Below, piece by piece: positions 1 to 8,069 of a DNA stretch of 12,198 bases (positions are counted from its first letter, which is position 1; every line of letters starts with the position of its first letter). This stretch comes from an uncultured Prevotella sp. (GTDB taxonomy: Bacteria; Bacteroidota; Bacteroidia; Bacteroidales; Bacteroidaceae), in NCBI GenBank assembly GCA_945827565.1, contig CALZNR010000011.1, positions 1-12,198 on the forward strand, written 5' to 3'. The position numbers and the translations under genes were made by a program. Below the pieces are notes generated by a model that saw only the letters and a list, made by a program, of their open reading frames with translations, had not been told where the DNA came from and made no database searches.

Positions 1-233
1 GCTCCCTGGGCATCTCCCAAATAAAAACGCCAGCCTTGGTTAAAGTTGTACACCAGTCGTCCGCTGTTTGTCATGGGAAACAGTCCTGCCACCGATGGCA
101 TGTCGGCAGCCGTTTCTTCTCCGTGAACAGGCAGCGCCAGGCAGAAGGCAAGCATCACGCCTATGGCATGCACTGCTCTTCTCATTTGTTTTGCCATGCT
201 GTTGCCCCATATAATATATAATGTGTGCTTCAT
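1..233 (-). CDS. Secreted GH2-type glycoside hydrolase, N-terminal fragment (3' end outside window)
   Basis: Translating the minus strand gives an open frame running off the left edge. It encodes a signal peptide (positive MRRAVH stretch, hydrophobic GVMLAFCLALPVHG, then EE). After about 15 residues comes SGRLVYNFNQGWRFYLGDAQG, which looks like the opening strand of the GH2 sugar-binding (jelly-roll) domain, where 'FN.GWRF..GD' is typical. Three in-frame ATGs are possible: base 233 (MKHTLYIIWG...), 197 (MAKQMRR...) and 185 (MRRAVH...). I give the longest because a purine-rich, A-rich leader lies just before it, as is usual in Bacteroidota, but 197 or 185 would give more conventional signal peptides. 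The in-frame stop upstream is at 300-302. GH2 covers beta-galactosidases, beta-glucuronidases, beta-mannosidases and others, so substrate cannot be read from this fragment. In a rhamnogalacturonan II locus a beta-glucuronidase or beta-galactosidase role on side chain A is plausible. The gene follows the GH78 fusion on the same strand. Confidence 0.7.
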   Translation of the reverse strand, partial: MKHTLYIIWGNSMAKQMRRAVHAIGVMLAFCLALPVHGEETAADMPSVAGLFPMTNSGRLVYNFNQGWRFYLGDAQG

Positions 234-309
234 CTCGTTTTGTTTTTCTTCTTTCAACACGTTTGTCTTGTTTTGTTTCCTGCTGATGGATTCTGCTTCT
301 TATACTGGT
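234..309. other. Short intergenic spacer between the GH78 fusion gene and the GH2 gene
   Basis: This is the largest non-coding gap in the window. On the minus strand it is A- and purine-rich just before the ATG at 233. I see no convincing hairpin terminator after the stop at 310-312. I also see no clear Bacteroidota promoter (TTG around -33 with TAnnTTTG around -7) at a proper spacing. Read-through from the upstream operon into the GH2 gene is therefore possible but not shown. Confidence 0.5.
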
Positions 310-3300
310 TCAGGGTATTACCTCCACGTGTTTGATACGTTGCCTTCTCCATGTGTAGATACAGTGCAGATGACCGTCGGCTGTTTGGATGATAGAGGGA
401 TAGGAGTACTGACTGATGGGAGAGTCTTCCAATGTCATCCAGTGTGTCCAGTGCTCACCGTCTTCTGAAATCAGCAGCGACAGAGGAGTGCGCACGCCCT
501 TGCCATTCTTGATGCCGTGGGGAATGGGCCGCTCGTTGCATATCATCACGTGTCTGCCGTCTTTCATGGTGAGTGCATCCAGTCCGCTGTTGTTGTTGGG
601 CGTTTCAATGAGTTTCAGTTTGCTCCAAGTCTCACCGTTGTCACTGCTGTAGGTAATGCCGATGTGTTCGCTTCGGGTGCGTGCCACGGCAGCCAGTTGT
701 CCGTTTTTCATTTTCAGAATGGCGGGCTGTATTGCCAGCACTCCCTTGTCGGCTTCCACAAAGTTGCTTCGTTTCCAGGTCTTACCTTGGTCATCAGAGT
801 ATTCAAAATACAGTCGCCATCCACCTTTCTCAATACTGGTGGGTGCGATGAGTCGCCCGTTGTTCACAATGGGCTTGTTCTTCACAGGTCCCAGATAGTC
901 GGGTTGCAGCATGGTGCGTGGTGCCCAGGTTTTTCCCCCGTTGACAGAGCGGGTCATCCATCCGTTCCAGTCTGCCACGTTGTTGCCTATTTTGAAGTAA
1001 ATCTGCAGTTCTCCGTTGCTTGGCTGCTCATAGATCACGGGGTTCCAACAAGCCTTTCGCTGATAGCCTTCAGGATTCTTTGCTATCCTCTTGTCAAAGA
1101 TGGGTCCCACCTTGGCTGCTGCGTTAGTGCTGTCTATGCCCGACAGTCCTGCCAGGGCAGCATCTGCAGAAGCCGTTTTGAACACTCCGTCTGCCACCAG
1201 TTGCGGTTCTTGCCATTCCTTGCTGCCCTTGGTCTTCTTGCTTATCCAGATACACACATCAGGATTGCGCTCCTTGGTGCCTCCAAAGTAGGTGGCTATC
1301 AGATCGCCCTTTCTGGTTTCCGTGATGGTGGCAGAGTGACATTCGGGGAAGGATGCCTCTGTGTAGAGAAACTCGTCTGCTACAATGGCTGGATGCTTCA
1401 TGGGCAGAGGCTCCTGCAGGTCATAAACGCCCGAACCCAGTTCTCTTGTCTCGCCGTTGGGCAGGGTCAGTGTGGCATGTGTGTTGGCAGGTATTTCCAC
1501 ATGCCATGTCAGCGTGCCGTTCTTCTTCTTCCATCTGCTCACAATGTTGCCGTAGATGCTTTTGTAGCTACCGTTGATGTTGTCTATCTCATCCACGCTG
1601 AAATCGGGTTTCAGTAGGATGTGCTTAAATCCTGGTTGTGCCTTGTCGTATTGTATGCCTGCCAGTGATTCAAACACCCATGTCATCAGGTCGCCCAACA
1701 GCATCACATGGTTGCCGCTGTTCATCCTCGGACTTGCCGTGTCGCCGTTCCACAGTTCCCAGATGGTGGTGGCATCGTGCTCTGCCATGTAACCCCACGA
1801 AGGATATTTCGTGTTGGTGGCAAGTAGCCATGCAATGTCGCCTCTGCCCATCTGTGTCAGTGAGTTCATCAACCACTGCACGCCTATCACTCCGCATGAA
1901 ATCTGTCCCTTGTTATCGGTGATGATTGTCTTGATGATGTTTTTCTCCACCTCTTGGCGCACGTAGTCGTCGTTGATCATGCCAAAAGCCCATGGCAGCA
2001 GGTTGGCTGTCACGGTGTTGTTGCCATAATAGGTGCTGTCGGGATAGAGCAGATGATGGCTCACCTCTGCCGTTCCGGGCTTCTTGGTCAGGAACTTGTC
2101 GTTGAATGATTTTTTCACCGTCTCTGCCTCTTGTGCAAAGAGGGTGGCATCGGCATCCATTCCTAACAGTTTTGCAAAGCGTTCCATCATTTTGTTCAGA
2201 TGGTAGTAATAGGCAGTGGCAATGAGTGTGCCATCCGTCTTGCGCTTTGCATCCTGACTGTGTATCATGGTTATCTCCTCGGGTGGCACGCACCAGTCGC
2301 CGTATTTGTCGCGGGGCATGATACCGTTTTTCCCGTATTGGTATTTCAGGTGTTGCAGCCAGCGTTTCACAGCGGGATAGTAGCGTTGCAGGGGTTGCTT
2401 GTCGCCATATTGGTTCAGCATCATTTCCAGACTGAAGGGCAGTGCTGCGGGCCATGTCACATTGTCGCTATAATAGTTCCAGTAGGCAGGTGCCACATCG
2501 GGTATGCAACCGTCTTCGCGCTGTGCTTCGGTGATGTCGCGTGCCCATTTGGCATAGAGCATGTTGTTGTCAAACACGTATGCCTCGCCAAGGCATCCTT
2601 TGGTGCGGTCGCCCAGCCATGGTTGGCGTTCGTCGCGTTGCGGACAATCCACAGGCATACCCTTGTAGTTGTCCAGAATACCCCATACGGCGTTTTCGTA
2701 TATCCTGTTCAGTGTCTTGTTCGATGAGGTGAAGAAGCCTGTCTGTTCCATCTCGTCGCTCACCACCTCGCCAGTAATGTCGGCTTCTGTGAGCGAATGT
2801 AGTCCGCTGATTTCAGCATATCTGAAACCATGATAAGAGAAGATGGGGCTCCACCATCTGCCGTTCTCCTTGCCGTTGGCAATGTAATGATCTGTAGAGA
2901 GAGCATTGCGCAGATTCTCTCTGTACAGCTGTCCGGTGCTGTCCAGTTTTTCGGCATATCTGATGGTCACGGTGTCGCCGCTTTGCAGTTGTGCCATGCG
3001 CACCTTTACCCATCCAGCTATGTTCTGTCCGAAGTCGATGATGGCTTTATCACCCGTTTTCTTCAAGATGGTGGCACTGACTGTTTTCACCACCTTCATG
3101 CCTTCCATCATCTCTCCGCGCAGGGTGCCCAAAGGGATGCCCATGCGTTCGGCGTTCATCCATTGCTTGTCGTCATAGTGGGGCATGGTCCATTGTGCCC
3201 ACTCCTTGCGTGCGTCGTAGATTTCACCGTCGTATTCGTTGTTCGAGCGCAGTGCGCCATCCACGTTCATCTTCCATTTAGAGTCGGTGGCTATGGTCTT

Positions 3301-4185
3301 CTTCGTGCCGTTGGCAAATTCCACTATCAGGTTGGCGCGCAGTCGGGGATAGCCAAAGTTGGTAATCTTGTAGGGCTTTTTGCGCTGTTGCATGGTGTAG
3401 AATCTGCCATTGCCCAGCACCACGCCGATGGCATTGTCTTTGTCCAGCATCTCTGTCACGTCGTAAGCATTGTAGAGCACGGTGCGTCGGTAGTCGGTGG
3501 GTGAGGGAGCCAATACCCTGTTGCCCACTTTTTTTCCGTTGATATATGCCTCGTAGAGTCCCAGGCCGCTGATATAGAGTGTGGCTTTCTTGATGTCTTT
3601 ATCCAGCTGGAACTCCGTTCTCAGGTAGCGTGAACTCAGTTGGCTGTGCACATCCTCCACATCCCATGGCATGGCTTTATCCAGTCCTATCCACTGTCCG
3701 CTCCAGTCTGCCTCGTTCAGCAGTCCCACGTTCCACTCTGCCACATCGCTCCATTCCGAGGCGCCTTGGGTGGTTTCTACCTTCACCCTCCAATAGCAGC
3801 GGGTGTTGCTGCGCAGTGGTTTTCCTGCATAGCTCACCCATTGCGACTGCTCGCCCTTGATGCTGGCAGTCCATAGGTCGCCTTGCAGTTGCAGGGCTTT
3901 CTCACGCGACGATGCCACGATGATGCTACACGACTGCTGCATCACGTTCTTCCTGTCAGATTGTATCATCCAGCCCAGACGTGGTGTAGGCGTGTCAATG
4001 CTCATGGGTGCTGTCATCCTTTCGGTCTTCAGCTCTGTTACGCTCACTGGAGCCACCTCTTTTTTCTTTGTCTTTGTCTTTGCTGTCAATGACAGTGAGG
4101 TCATTGTAAACGCAAGCACGAAGACTGCACATTGCTGCCAGTGTGCGGTCTTCGTGAAGAAATGGGATATAGCTTGTTGTTTCAT
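310..4185 (-). CDS. Two-domain secreted enzyme: GH78 alpha-L-rhamnosidase fused to a C-terminal sialidase-fold (BNR/Asp-box) domain
   Basis: The 1291-residue protein begins with a signal peptide (long n-region, hydrophobic core about 19-35). Residues ~48-155 form an Ig-like domain (TPTPRLGW), ~160-470 hold the two GH78 beta-domains, ~475-830 the (alpha/alpha)6 barrel and ~835-920 a C-terminal beta-sandwich. The GH78 signature is clear: DCPQRDERQPWLGD at 513-526 with the expected general acid Glu519, and TTIWELWNG with the expected base Glu810. From ~930 to the end lies a second catalytic-type domain with Asp boxes at 1080-1087 (SVNGGKTW), 1130-1137 (SDDQGKTW) and 1180-1187 (SSDNGETW), and a degenerate one near 1240-1246. 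It also carries GGTKERNPD (968-976), GPVKNKP (1099-1105) and a terminal YTWRRQRIKHV, all typical of the BNR_2 sialidase-like family. A normal GH78 ends near residue 920, so this is a true in-frame fusion with no second signal peptide. GH78 should release terminal alpha-L-rhamnose in the periplasm. The partner domain probably cleaves a 2-ulosonic acid; the context (rhamnogalacturonan II) suggests Kdo beneath rhamnose on side chain C, which is inference. The start ATG overlaps the stop of the GH140 gene by 4 bases, implying translational coupling. Confidence 0.93.
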   Translation of the reverse strand: MKQQAISHFFTKTAHWQQCAVFVLAFTMTSLSLTAKTKTKKKEVAPVSVTELKTERMTAPMSIDTPTPRLGWMIQSDRKNVMQQSCSIIVASSREKALQLQGDLWTASIKGEQSQWVSYAGKPLRSNTRCYWRVKVETTQGASEWSDVAEWNVGLLNEADWSGQWIGLDKAMPWDVEDVHSQLSSRYLRTEFQLDKDIKKATLYISGLGLYEAYINGKKVGNRVLAPSPTDYRRTVLYNAYDVTEMLDKDNAIGVVLGNGRFYTMQQRKKPYKITNFGYPRLRANLIVEFANGTKKTIATDSKWKMNVDGALRSNNEYDGEIYDARKEWAQWTMPHYDDKQWMNAERMGIPLGTLRGEMMEGMKVVKTVSATILKKTGDKAIIDFGQNIAGWVKVRMAQLQSGDTVTIRYAEKLDSTGQLYRENLRNALSTDHYIANGKENGRWWSPIFSYHGFRYAEISGLHSLTEADITGEVVSDEMEQTGFFTSSNKTLNRIYENAVWGILDNYKGMPVDCPQRDERQPWLGDRTKGCLGEAYVFDNNMLYAKWARDITEAQREDGCIPDVAPAYWNYYSDNVTWPAALPFSLEMMLNQYGDKQPLQRYYPAVKRWLQHLKYQYGKNGIMPRDKYGDWCVPPEEITMIHSQDAKRKTDGTLIATAYYYHLNKMMERFAKLLGMDADATLFAQEAETVKKSFNDKFLTKKPGTAEVSHHLLYPDSTYYGNNTVTANLLPWAFGMINDDYVRQEVEKNIIKTIITDNKGQISCGVIGVQWLMNSLTQMGRGDIAWLLATNTKYPSWGYMAEHDATTIWELWNGDTASPRMNSGNHVMLLGDLMTWVFESLAGIQYDKAQPGFKHILLKPDFSVDEIDNINGSYKSIYGNIVSRWKKKNGTLTWHVEIPANTHATLTLPNGETRELGSGVYDLQEPLPMKHPAIVADEFLYTEASFPECHSATITETRKGDLIATYFGGTKERNPDVCIWISKKTKGSKEWQEPQLVADGVFKTASADAALAGLSGIDSTNAAAKVGPIFDKRIAKNPEGYQRKACWNPVIYEQPSNGELQIYFKIGNNVADWNGWMTRSVNGGKTWAPRTMLQPDYLGPVKNKPIVNNGRLIAPTSIEKGGWRLYFEYSDDQGKTWKRSNFVEADKGVLAIQPAILKMKNGQLAAVARTRSEHIGITYSSDNGETWSKLKLIETPNNNSGLDALTMKDGRHVMICNERPIPHGIKNGKGVRTPLSLLISEDGEHWTHWMTLEDSPISQYSYPSIIQTADGHLHCIYTWRRQRIKHVEVIP
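4182..4185 (-). other. ATGA stop/start overlap coupling GH140 and GH78-fusion translation
   Basis: On the minus strand the TGA stop of the GH140 gene (4184-4182) shares bases with the ATG start of the GH78 fusion (4185-4183). A four-base overlap like this usually means re-initiation by the same ribosome and supports co-transcription of the two genes. Confidence 0.85.
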
Positions 4186-5612
4186 TGTTTTTCTGGTATC
4201 ATGGTGTCGTTCTTGCTGAGGTAGTTCTTGTCGGCGTCAATGGCAATGAGCACACGGTCAGAACCTCTCAGATAGGCGGCGTCATAAGTAAAGGTGTGCA
4301 CCTTGCTGTCCATTTCGCCAACGTAGGTCAGCGTGCCGTTGGCAGGATTCATCCACCACACGTTTTTCTTCTTTCCGCTTATCTTGGTCAGGTCTATGTC
4401 CATGGGCTTACCGCTGTAGTTGTACACCAGCAGGTAGTCATTTCCACGAGTTGCAATATTGCGGTCGTAGCGTTCACCGTTGCTGCCGGCAATCACGCTC
4501 TGGTCTGCCACTCGCTCGGTAAAAGGCAGGCAGAGCATCAGCCACTTCAGATATTTCATCTGGTTGTAGCCGGGGTCGTTCATAGCTTCCCACCAGGGTT
4601 TTTCTGCACCAAACGATGCGCTGAGACCCGGACGGATGAACTGCATCACCGAGTTGTGTCCGTAGGTGTGTCCAAAGCATCCTCCGAAAACAGCCCAGTA
4701 GGCGTAGCGGCGCACATCGTAGTCCATCCAGCGGGGTGCAGAGAAGTCGTGCAGTCCTTGCGGGATATCCTCGTAAGAGGGTTCTCCGTCGATGACGGGG
4801 CGCAGCGGTTTCTTTTCAAAGCTCATATCTACATAGCGCCAGTTGTCTTCCTCTGTGTTGTCTTTGATGGTGTAGTCGCCATCGCCGTTGCGCTGTCCGT
4901 AGCGGCGGTGGCCGCTTTGGAACATGTTGAAGTCCATCCATTCACGGTCGTTGAACCACCATGCCGAGGTGGTTCTTCCTCTGGGGTGGAAGGTCATTAT
5001 GTGGTTCTTGTCTATCTTCTTGATAGCCCTTGCCATGGCGTCCCACACCTCGGGCGACTTGTCGCCACGGATATCACCGCCAATCATCCAGATGATGTTT
5101 GGACAGTCTTTATATCTCTGTGCAAGGAACTTGCCCAGTGCCTCTGCCTTTTTGATGTCCATGTGCTTCAGCATGGAGCCCCAGATGCAGTCCATGGCAA
5201 TGTAGATGCCGTTCTGCTCTGCCACACTCACAATGTAGTCTAAGTGTTCCCAATAGCCATACACTCCAGGCTTGCTCACTTTGCTGAAGTCAAACTCCAT
5301 GTTGTTTGCCTGTTGCCCATATACATTAAATGTGGGAATGGCATTGAGCACCTGAATCTGTTCCACGTTGTATCCCGCTTCACGGTCTTTGGTCAGAAAG
5401 TATTCTGCCTCTTCTCTGTTCAGCCTTTCGGGCAGCAGCCATGCTGTGTTGCCCATCCAGAAGAAGGGCGTGCCGTTCTCGTGAACGATATACAGGTTGT
5501 TGGCAGACACCTTCAGTTTGCCGTTGCTCCAGGGTTTATACACACTCTTTGCCGTAAAGGCGTTCATTGAAAAAAGTGCCAGCAGTGTGGCGATAAGCAG
5601 TTTATGTTTCAT
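4182..5612 (-). CDS. Secreted GH140 glycoside hydrolase (DUF4038), probable apiosidase
   Basis: The 476-residue protein has a signal peptide (MKHKLLIATLLALFSMNAFTA). A DUF4038-type TIM-barrel covers roughly residues 30-360 and a C-terminal beta-sandwich roughly 365-465. Family hallmarks are FFWMGNTAWLL (50-60), the following LNREEAEYFLTKDREAGYN, IWMIGGD ending at Asp180, and VIDGEPSYED with Glu277. GH140 enzymes cleave the apiose-galacturonic acid bond that joins side chains A and B to the backbone of rhamnogalacturonan II; the founding member is B. thetaiotaomicron BT1012. From memory its catalytic Asp and Glu are 97 residues apart, as Asp180 and Glu277 are here, so these are likely acid/base and nucleophile. 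It should work in the periplasm on large oligosaccharides. It lies 9 bases after the GH95 gene and overlaps the next gene by 4 bases (ATGA). Length and start are normal. Family assignment is strong; the apiosidase activity follows from family and context. Confidence 0.92.
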   Translation of the reverse strand: MKHKLLIATLLALFSMNAFTAKSVYKPWSNGKLKVSANNLYIVHENGTPFFWMGNTAWLLPERLNREEAEYFLTKDREAGYNVEQIQVLNAIPTFNVYGQQANNMEFDFSKVSKPGVYGYWEHLDYIVSVAEQNGIYIAMDCIWGSMLKHMDIKKAEALGKFLAQRYKDCPNIIWMIGGDIRGDKSPEVWDAMARAIKKIDKNHIMTFHPRGRTTSAWWFNDREWMDFNMFQSGHRRYGQRNGDGDYTIKDNTEEDNWRYVDMSFEKKPLRPVIDGEPSYEDIPQGLHDFSAPRWMDYDVRRYAYWAVFGGCFGHTYGHNSVMQFIRPGLSASFGAEKPWWEAMNDPGYNQMKYLKWLMLCLPFTERVADQSVIAGSNGERYDRNIATRGNDYLLVYNYSGKPMDIDLTKISGKKKNVWWMNPANGTLTYVGEMDSKVHTFTYDAAYLRGSDRVLIAIDADKNYLSKNDTMIPEKQ

Positions 5613-5621
5613 AGGGTTCAG

Positions 5622-8063
5622 TTATTTTGCGTTGATAGTGATGGTTTGTCCCCGCTTGGTGGGGATGTCGTATAGATAGGTCTTCTCGGGTAGTGTCCAG
5701 GGACACAGTGCCTCGGGGTAGTTGATCTTCTGCTTCACTCTCTGTGGCACACCATACAGTGCATTGGTGTTCTCTCCCTTTGCCTTTTTCACTCCTTTCA
5801 GTGGCACGGCAGAGCGCAGTCTCAGATTGCCGCCCAGGGTAGAGGTGATGGTGGCAGAGGTCACCTTTCCGTGGTTCCACTTGATGTCCACTTCAAAACC
5901 TCCACGGGCTTTCAGTCCTTTCACCTCGCCCTTGTCCCAAGCGCTGGGCAGGGCAGGCAGCAGATATATAAAGCCGTCGTGACTTTGCAGCAGCATCTCG
6001 GCAATGCCTGCACTGCATCCAAAGTTGCCGTCTATTTGGAAGGGTGGGTGAGCATCAAACAGGTTGGGGTAGGTGCCTCCCTTTTTCTTCTCGTTTCTCA
6101 CCAAGGTCAGTTGGTCGCCTATCAGCTTCCATGCGTGGTTTCCGTCAAGCAGTCGTGCCCATAGGCACACCTTCCATCCCATGCTCCATCCTGTAGAGGG
6201 GTCGCCACGATGGATGAGCGATTGCTTGGCGGCAGCGGTGAGTTCTGGAGTGCGGAAGGGGGATATCAGGTTGCTTGGATAGAGCGCATACAGATGAGAC
6301 ACGTGGCGGTGCACATCCTCTGGATTGTCCCAGTCGTCCATCCACTCCTGCAACTGTCCCCAGCGACCTGTCTGCAGAGGCACTAATGCCTCTAATGTCT
6401 GCTTCAGACTGTCGTTGAGAGTGCTCTGTATCTCCAGTATCTGCGATGCCTCGATGACATGGTTGAACAGGTCGTATATCAGTTCGTTGTCCATGGTCAC
6501 TCCTGCGGCTGTGGTAGCATTGTAGGGATGCTGGTTTTCAGGAGAAAGACTGGGGCATATTACCCTGTTGCCCGTCACGGGATGGGTCACCATGATCTGG
6601 TTGATGAAGCGTGCTGCATTCTCCATGATGGGGTAGAATTTCCGCAAGAAGTCTTTGTCGCCAGTGTAGAGATAGTGCTCCCACACGTGCTGGCTCATCC
6701 ATGCACCTCCTGTGGGCCACAGTCCAGAGGGGGCTTTGTCTATGGCTCCTGTCACACGCCACAGGTCAGTGTTGTGGTGTAGCACCCATCCGTCGGCACC
6801 ATACATGATGCGTGCCGATTGCTGTCCGGTGACACTCACATCCTCTATGAGCGACATCAGGGGCTCGGTAAGTTCCGACAGGTTGGTCACCTCAGCGGGC
6901 CAGTAGTTCATCTCAAGATTGATGTTGCAGGTATATTTGCTGTCCCATGAGGGGAGCATCTTGTCGTTCCATATTCCCTGCAGGGTGGGGGGCTGACAGC
7001 CTGGCTGCGAGGTGCAGATGAGCAGATAGCGTCCAAACTGGAAGTAAAGTTCTGCCAGATGCAGGTCGTTGTGCTCCTTGAAGGTTGCCACCCTGCGGTC
7101 GGTGGTGAGATGGGCATAGCGGTCGGCACCCAGGTTCAGCTTCACACGGTCGTATTGTGACTTGTATTTCTCCACGTGCCTTTGCTTCATCGTCTCAAAC
7201 GAGTGTGCCGATGCCCGTTTCAGAGTGGCATCAGAGATGATGGTGTCGTTGCCGCTGATGTCGTCGTAGTGCTTGAAGTTGGTGGCGATGGTCAGCAGAA
7301 TCACCGCCTCGTCGGCACCTGTTATCTGCATCACACCGTCGCTGCACACCGTCTTGCCTCCCTTGGTCACAGCCTTGGCTCTGCCGGTAAAGTTCACCTT
7401 GCCCTTCAGTCCTTCGTGCCATCCGCTGATGCCGCTCAGCACTATCTGGTTGTCTTCTGTTCTGATGGTGGCATCCTGTTGGGGTGTGGTGAGATGAGCG
7501 TTACATGTAATCATTCCCTTTTTGCTTGCTGACAGTTTGATGGCTATCACATTCTCGGTCAGCGAGGCTATGTACTCTCTCTTATAGGTCACGCCCCCGG
7601 CGGTAAAGGTGGTGATAGCTCGGGCAGAATCAATGCTCAGTTCGCGGTAGTAGTCCTGATATTCTCCCAGTGCAGGAAAACTCACGTATAGGTCGCCGAA
7701 GGGCTGGTAGGGCATGCCCGAGTTTGTCTGCGCCTGCACGTGGCGTGTTGCCATGTCTTGTGCCTCCTTGTATCTGCCTTGCCACACCAGCTCTCTCACC
7801 TTAGGCAAATACTCCAGAGCCTCGGGGTTGGCGTTGTTGTTGGGGCGTCCTGCCCAGATTGTCTCTTCGTTCAGTTGCAGGCGTTCTGTGGCAGGTGTAC
7901 CATAAATCATGGCACCCAGTCGTCCGTTGCCTATAGGCAGCGCTTCCGTCCAGGTTGTTGCCGGTTGGTCATACCATAGCTTGTGTTGCTGTGCCTTGCC
8001 TGTGGCTGACATTCCCAGCAGCATTGCTGCCCACAGAATGCCTTGTGTGATTGTTTTTCTCAT
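5622..8063 (-). CDS. Secreted GH95 glycoside hydrolase, alpha-L-galactosidase or alpha-L-fucosidase
   Basis: The 813-residue protein is of normal GH95 length, with a signal peptide ending near GKA|QQ (24-25). The N-terminal beta-sandwich (~28-265) opens with [18 protein letters not shown] and LNEETIWAG, a strong family signature. The (alpha/alpha)6 catalytic barrel spans ~290-690, and a C-terminal beta-domain follows to ~800. Expected active-site elements are present: [12 protein letters not shown] (380-391) with Asn380 and Asn382 matching the asparagine pair of the inverting mechanism, Glu573 in LQEWMDDWD as general acid, and Asp678 in [10 protein letters not shown]95 enzymes remove terminal alpha-1,2-L-fucose or the near-identical L-galactose. 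Rhamnogalacturonan II side chain A ends in L-galactose and the characterised B. thetaiotaomicron RG-II enzyme BT1010 is a GH95 alpha-L-galactosidase, so I favour that activity. The specificity-determining residue could not be located with confidence. The gene starts 6 bases after the esterase stop and ends 9 bases before the GH140 gene. Confidence 0.93.
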   Translation of the reverse strand: MRKTITQGILWAAMLLGMSATGKAQQHKLWYDQPATTWTEALPIGNGRLGAMIYGTPATERLQLNEETIWAGRPNNNANPEALEYLPKVRELVWQGRYKEAQDMATRHVQAQTNSGMPYQPFGDLYVSFPALGEYQDYYRELSIDSARAITTFTAGGVTYKREYIASLTENVIAIKLSASKKGMITCNAHLTTPQQDATIRTEDNQIVLSGISGWHEGLKGKVNFTGRAKAVTKGGKTVCSDGVMQITGADEAVILLTIATNFKHYDDISGNDTIISDATLKRASAHSFETMKQRHVEKYKSQYDRVKLNLGADRYAHLTTDRRVATFKEHNDLHLAELYFQFGRYLLICTSQPGCQPPTLQGIWNDKMLPSWDSKYTCNINLEMNYWPAEVTNLSELTEPLMSLIEDVSVTGQQSARIMYGADGWVLHHNTDLWRVTGAIDKAPSGLWPTGGAWMSQHVWEHYLYTGDKDFLRKFYPIMENAARFINQIMVTHPVTGNRVICPSLSPENQHPYNATTAAGVTMDNELIYDLFNHVIEASQILEIQSTLNDSLKQTLEALVPLQTGRWGQLQEWMDDWDNPEDVHRHVSHLYALYPSNLISPFRTPELTAAAKQSLIHRGDPSTGWSMGWKVCLWARLLDGNHAWKLIGDQLTLVRNEKKKGGTYPNLFDAHPPFQIDGNFGCSAGIAEMLLQSHDGFIYLLPALPSAWDKGEVKGLKARGGFEVDIKWNHGKVTSATITSTLGGNLRLRSAVPLKGVKKAKGENTNALYGVPQRVKQKINYPEALCPWTLPEKTYLYDIPTKRGQTITINAK

Positions 8064-8069
8064 CTGTGA

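Noticed and set aside
205..222. A/T-rich TATATTATAT stretch as a -7 promoter element for the GH2 gene
   Set aside because: No TTG element at suitable spacing, and it overlaps one of the possible coding starts.
1020..1400. Possible frameshift or assembly error joining GH78 and the sialidase-like gene
   Set aside because: The frame is continuous with a short plausible linker, conserved sequence on both sides, and no remnant signal peptide or start site at the junction.
517..1617. 366-residue plus-strand open frame opposite the GH78 fusion
   Set aside because: Its sequence is low-similarity antisense of a clearly conserved sialidase-like domain, without recognisable domain or start context; long antisense frames are common with this codon use.
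4185..5243. 352-residue plus-strand open frame opposite GH140
   Set aside because: It mirrors a well-conserved GH140 gene and its Val/His/Cys-rich composition is typical of an antisense shadow.
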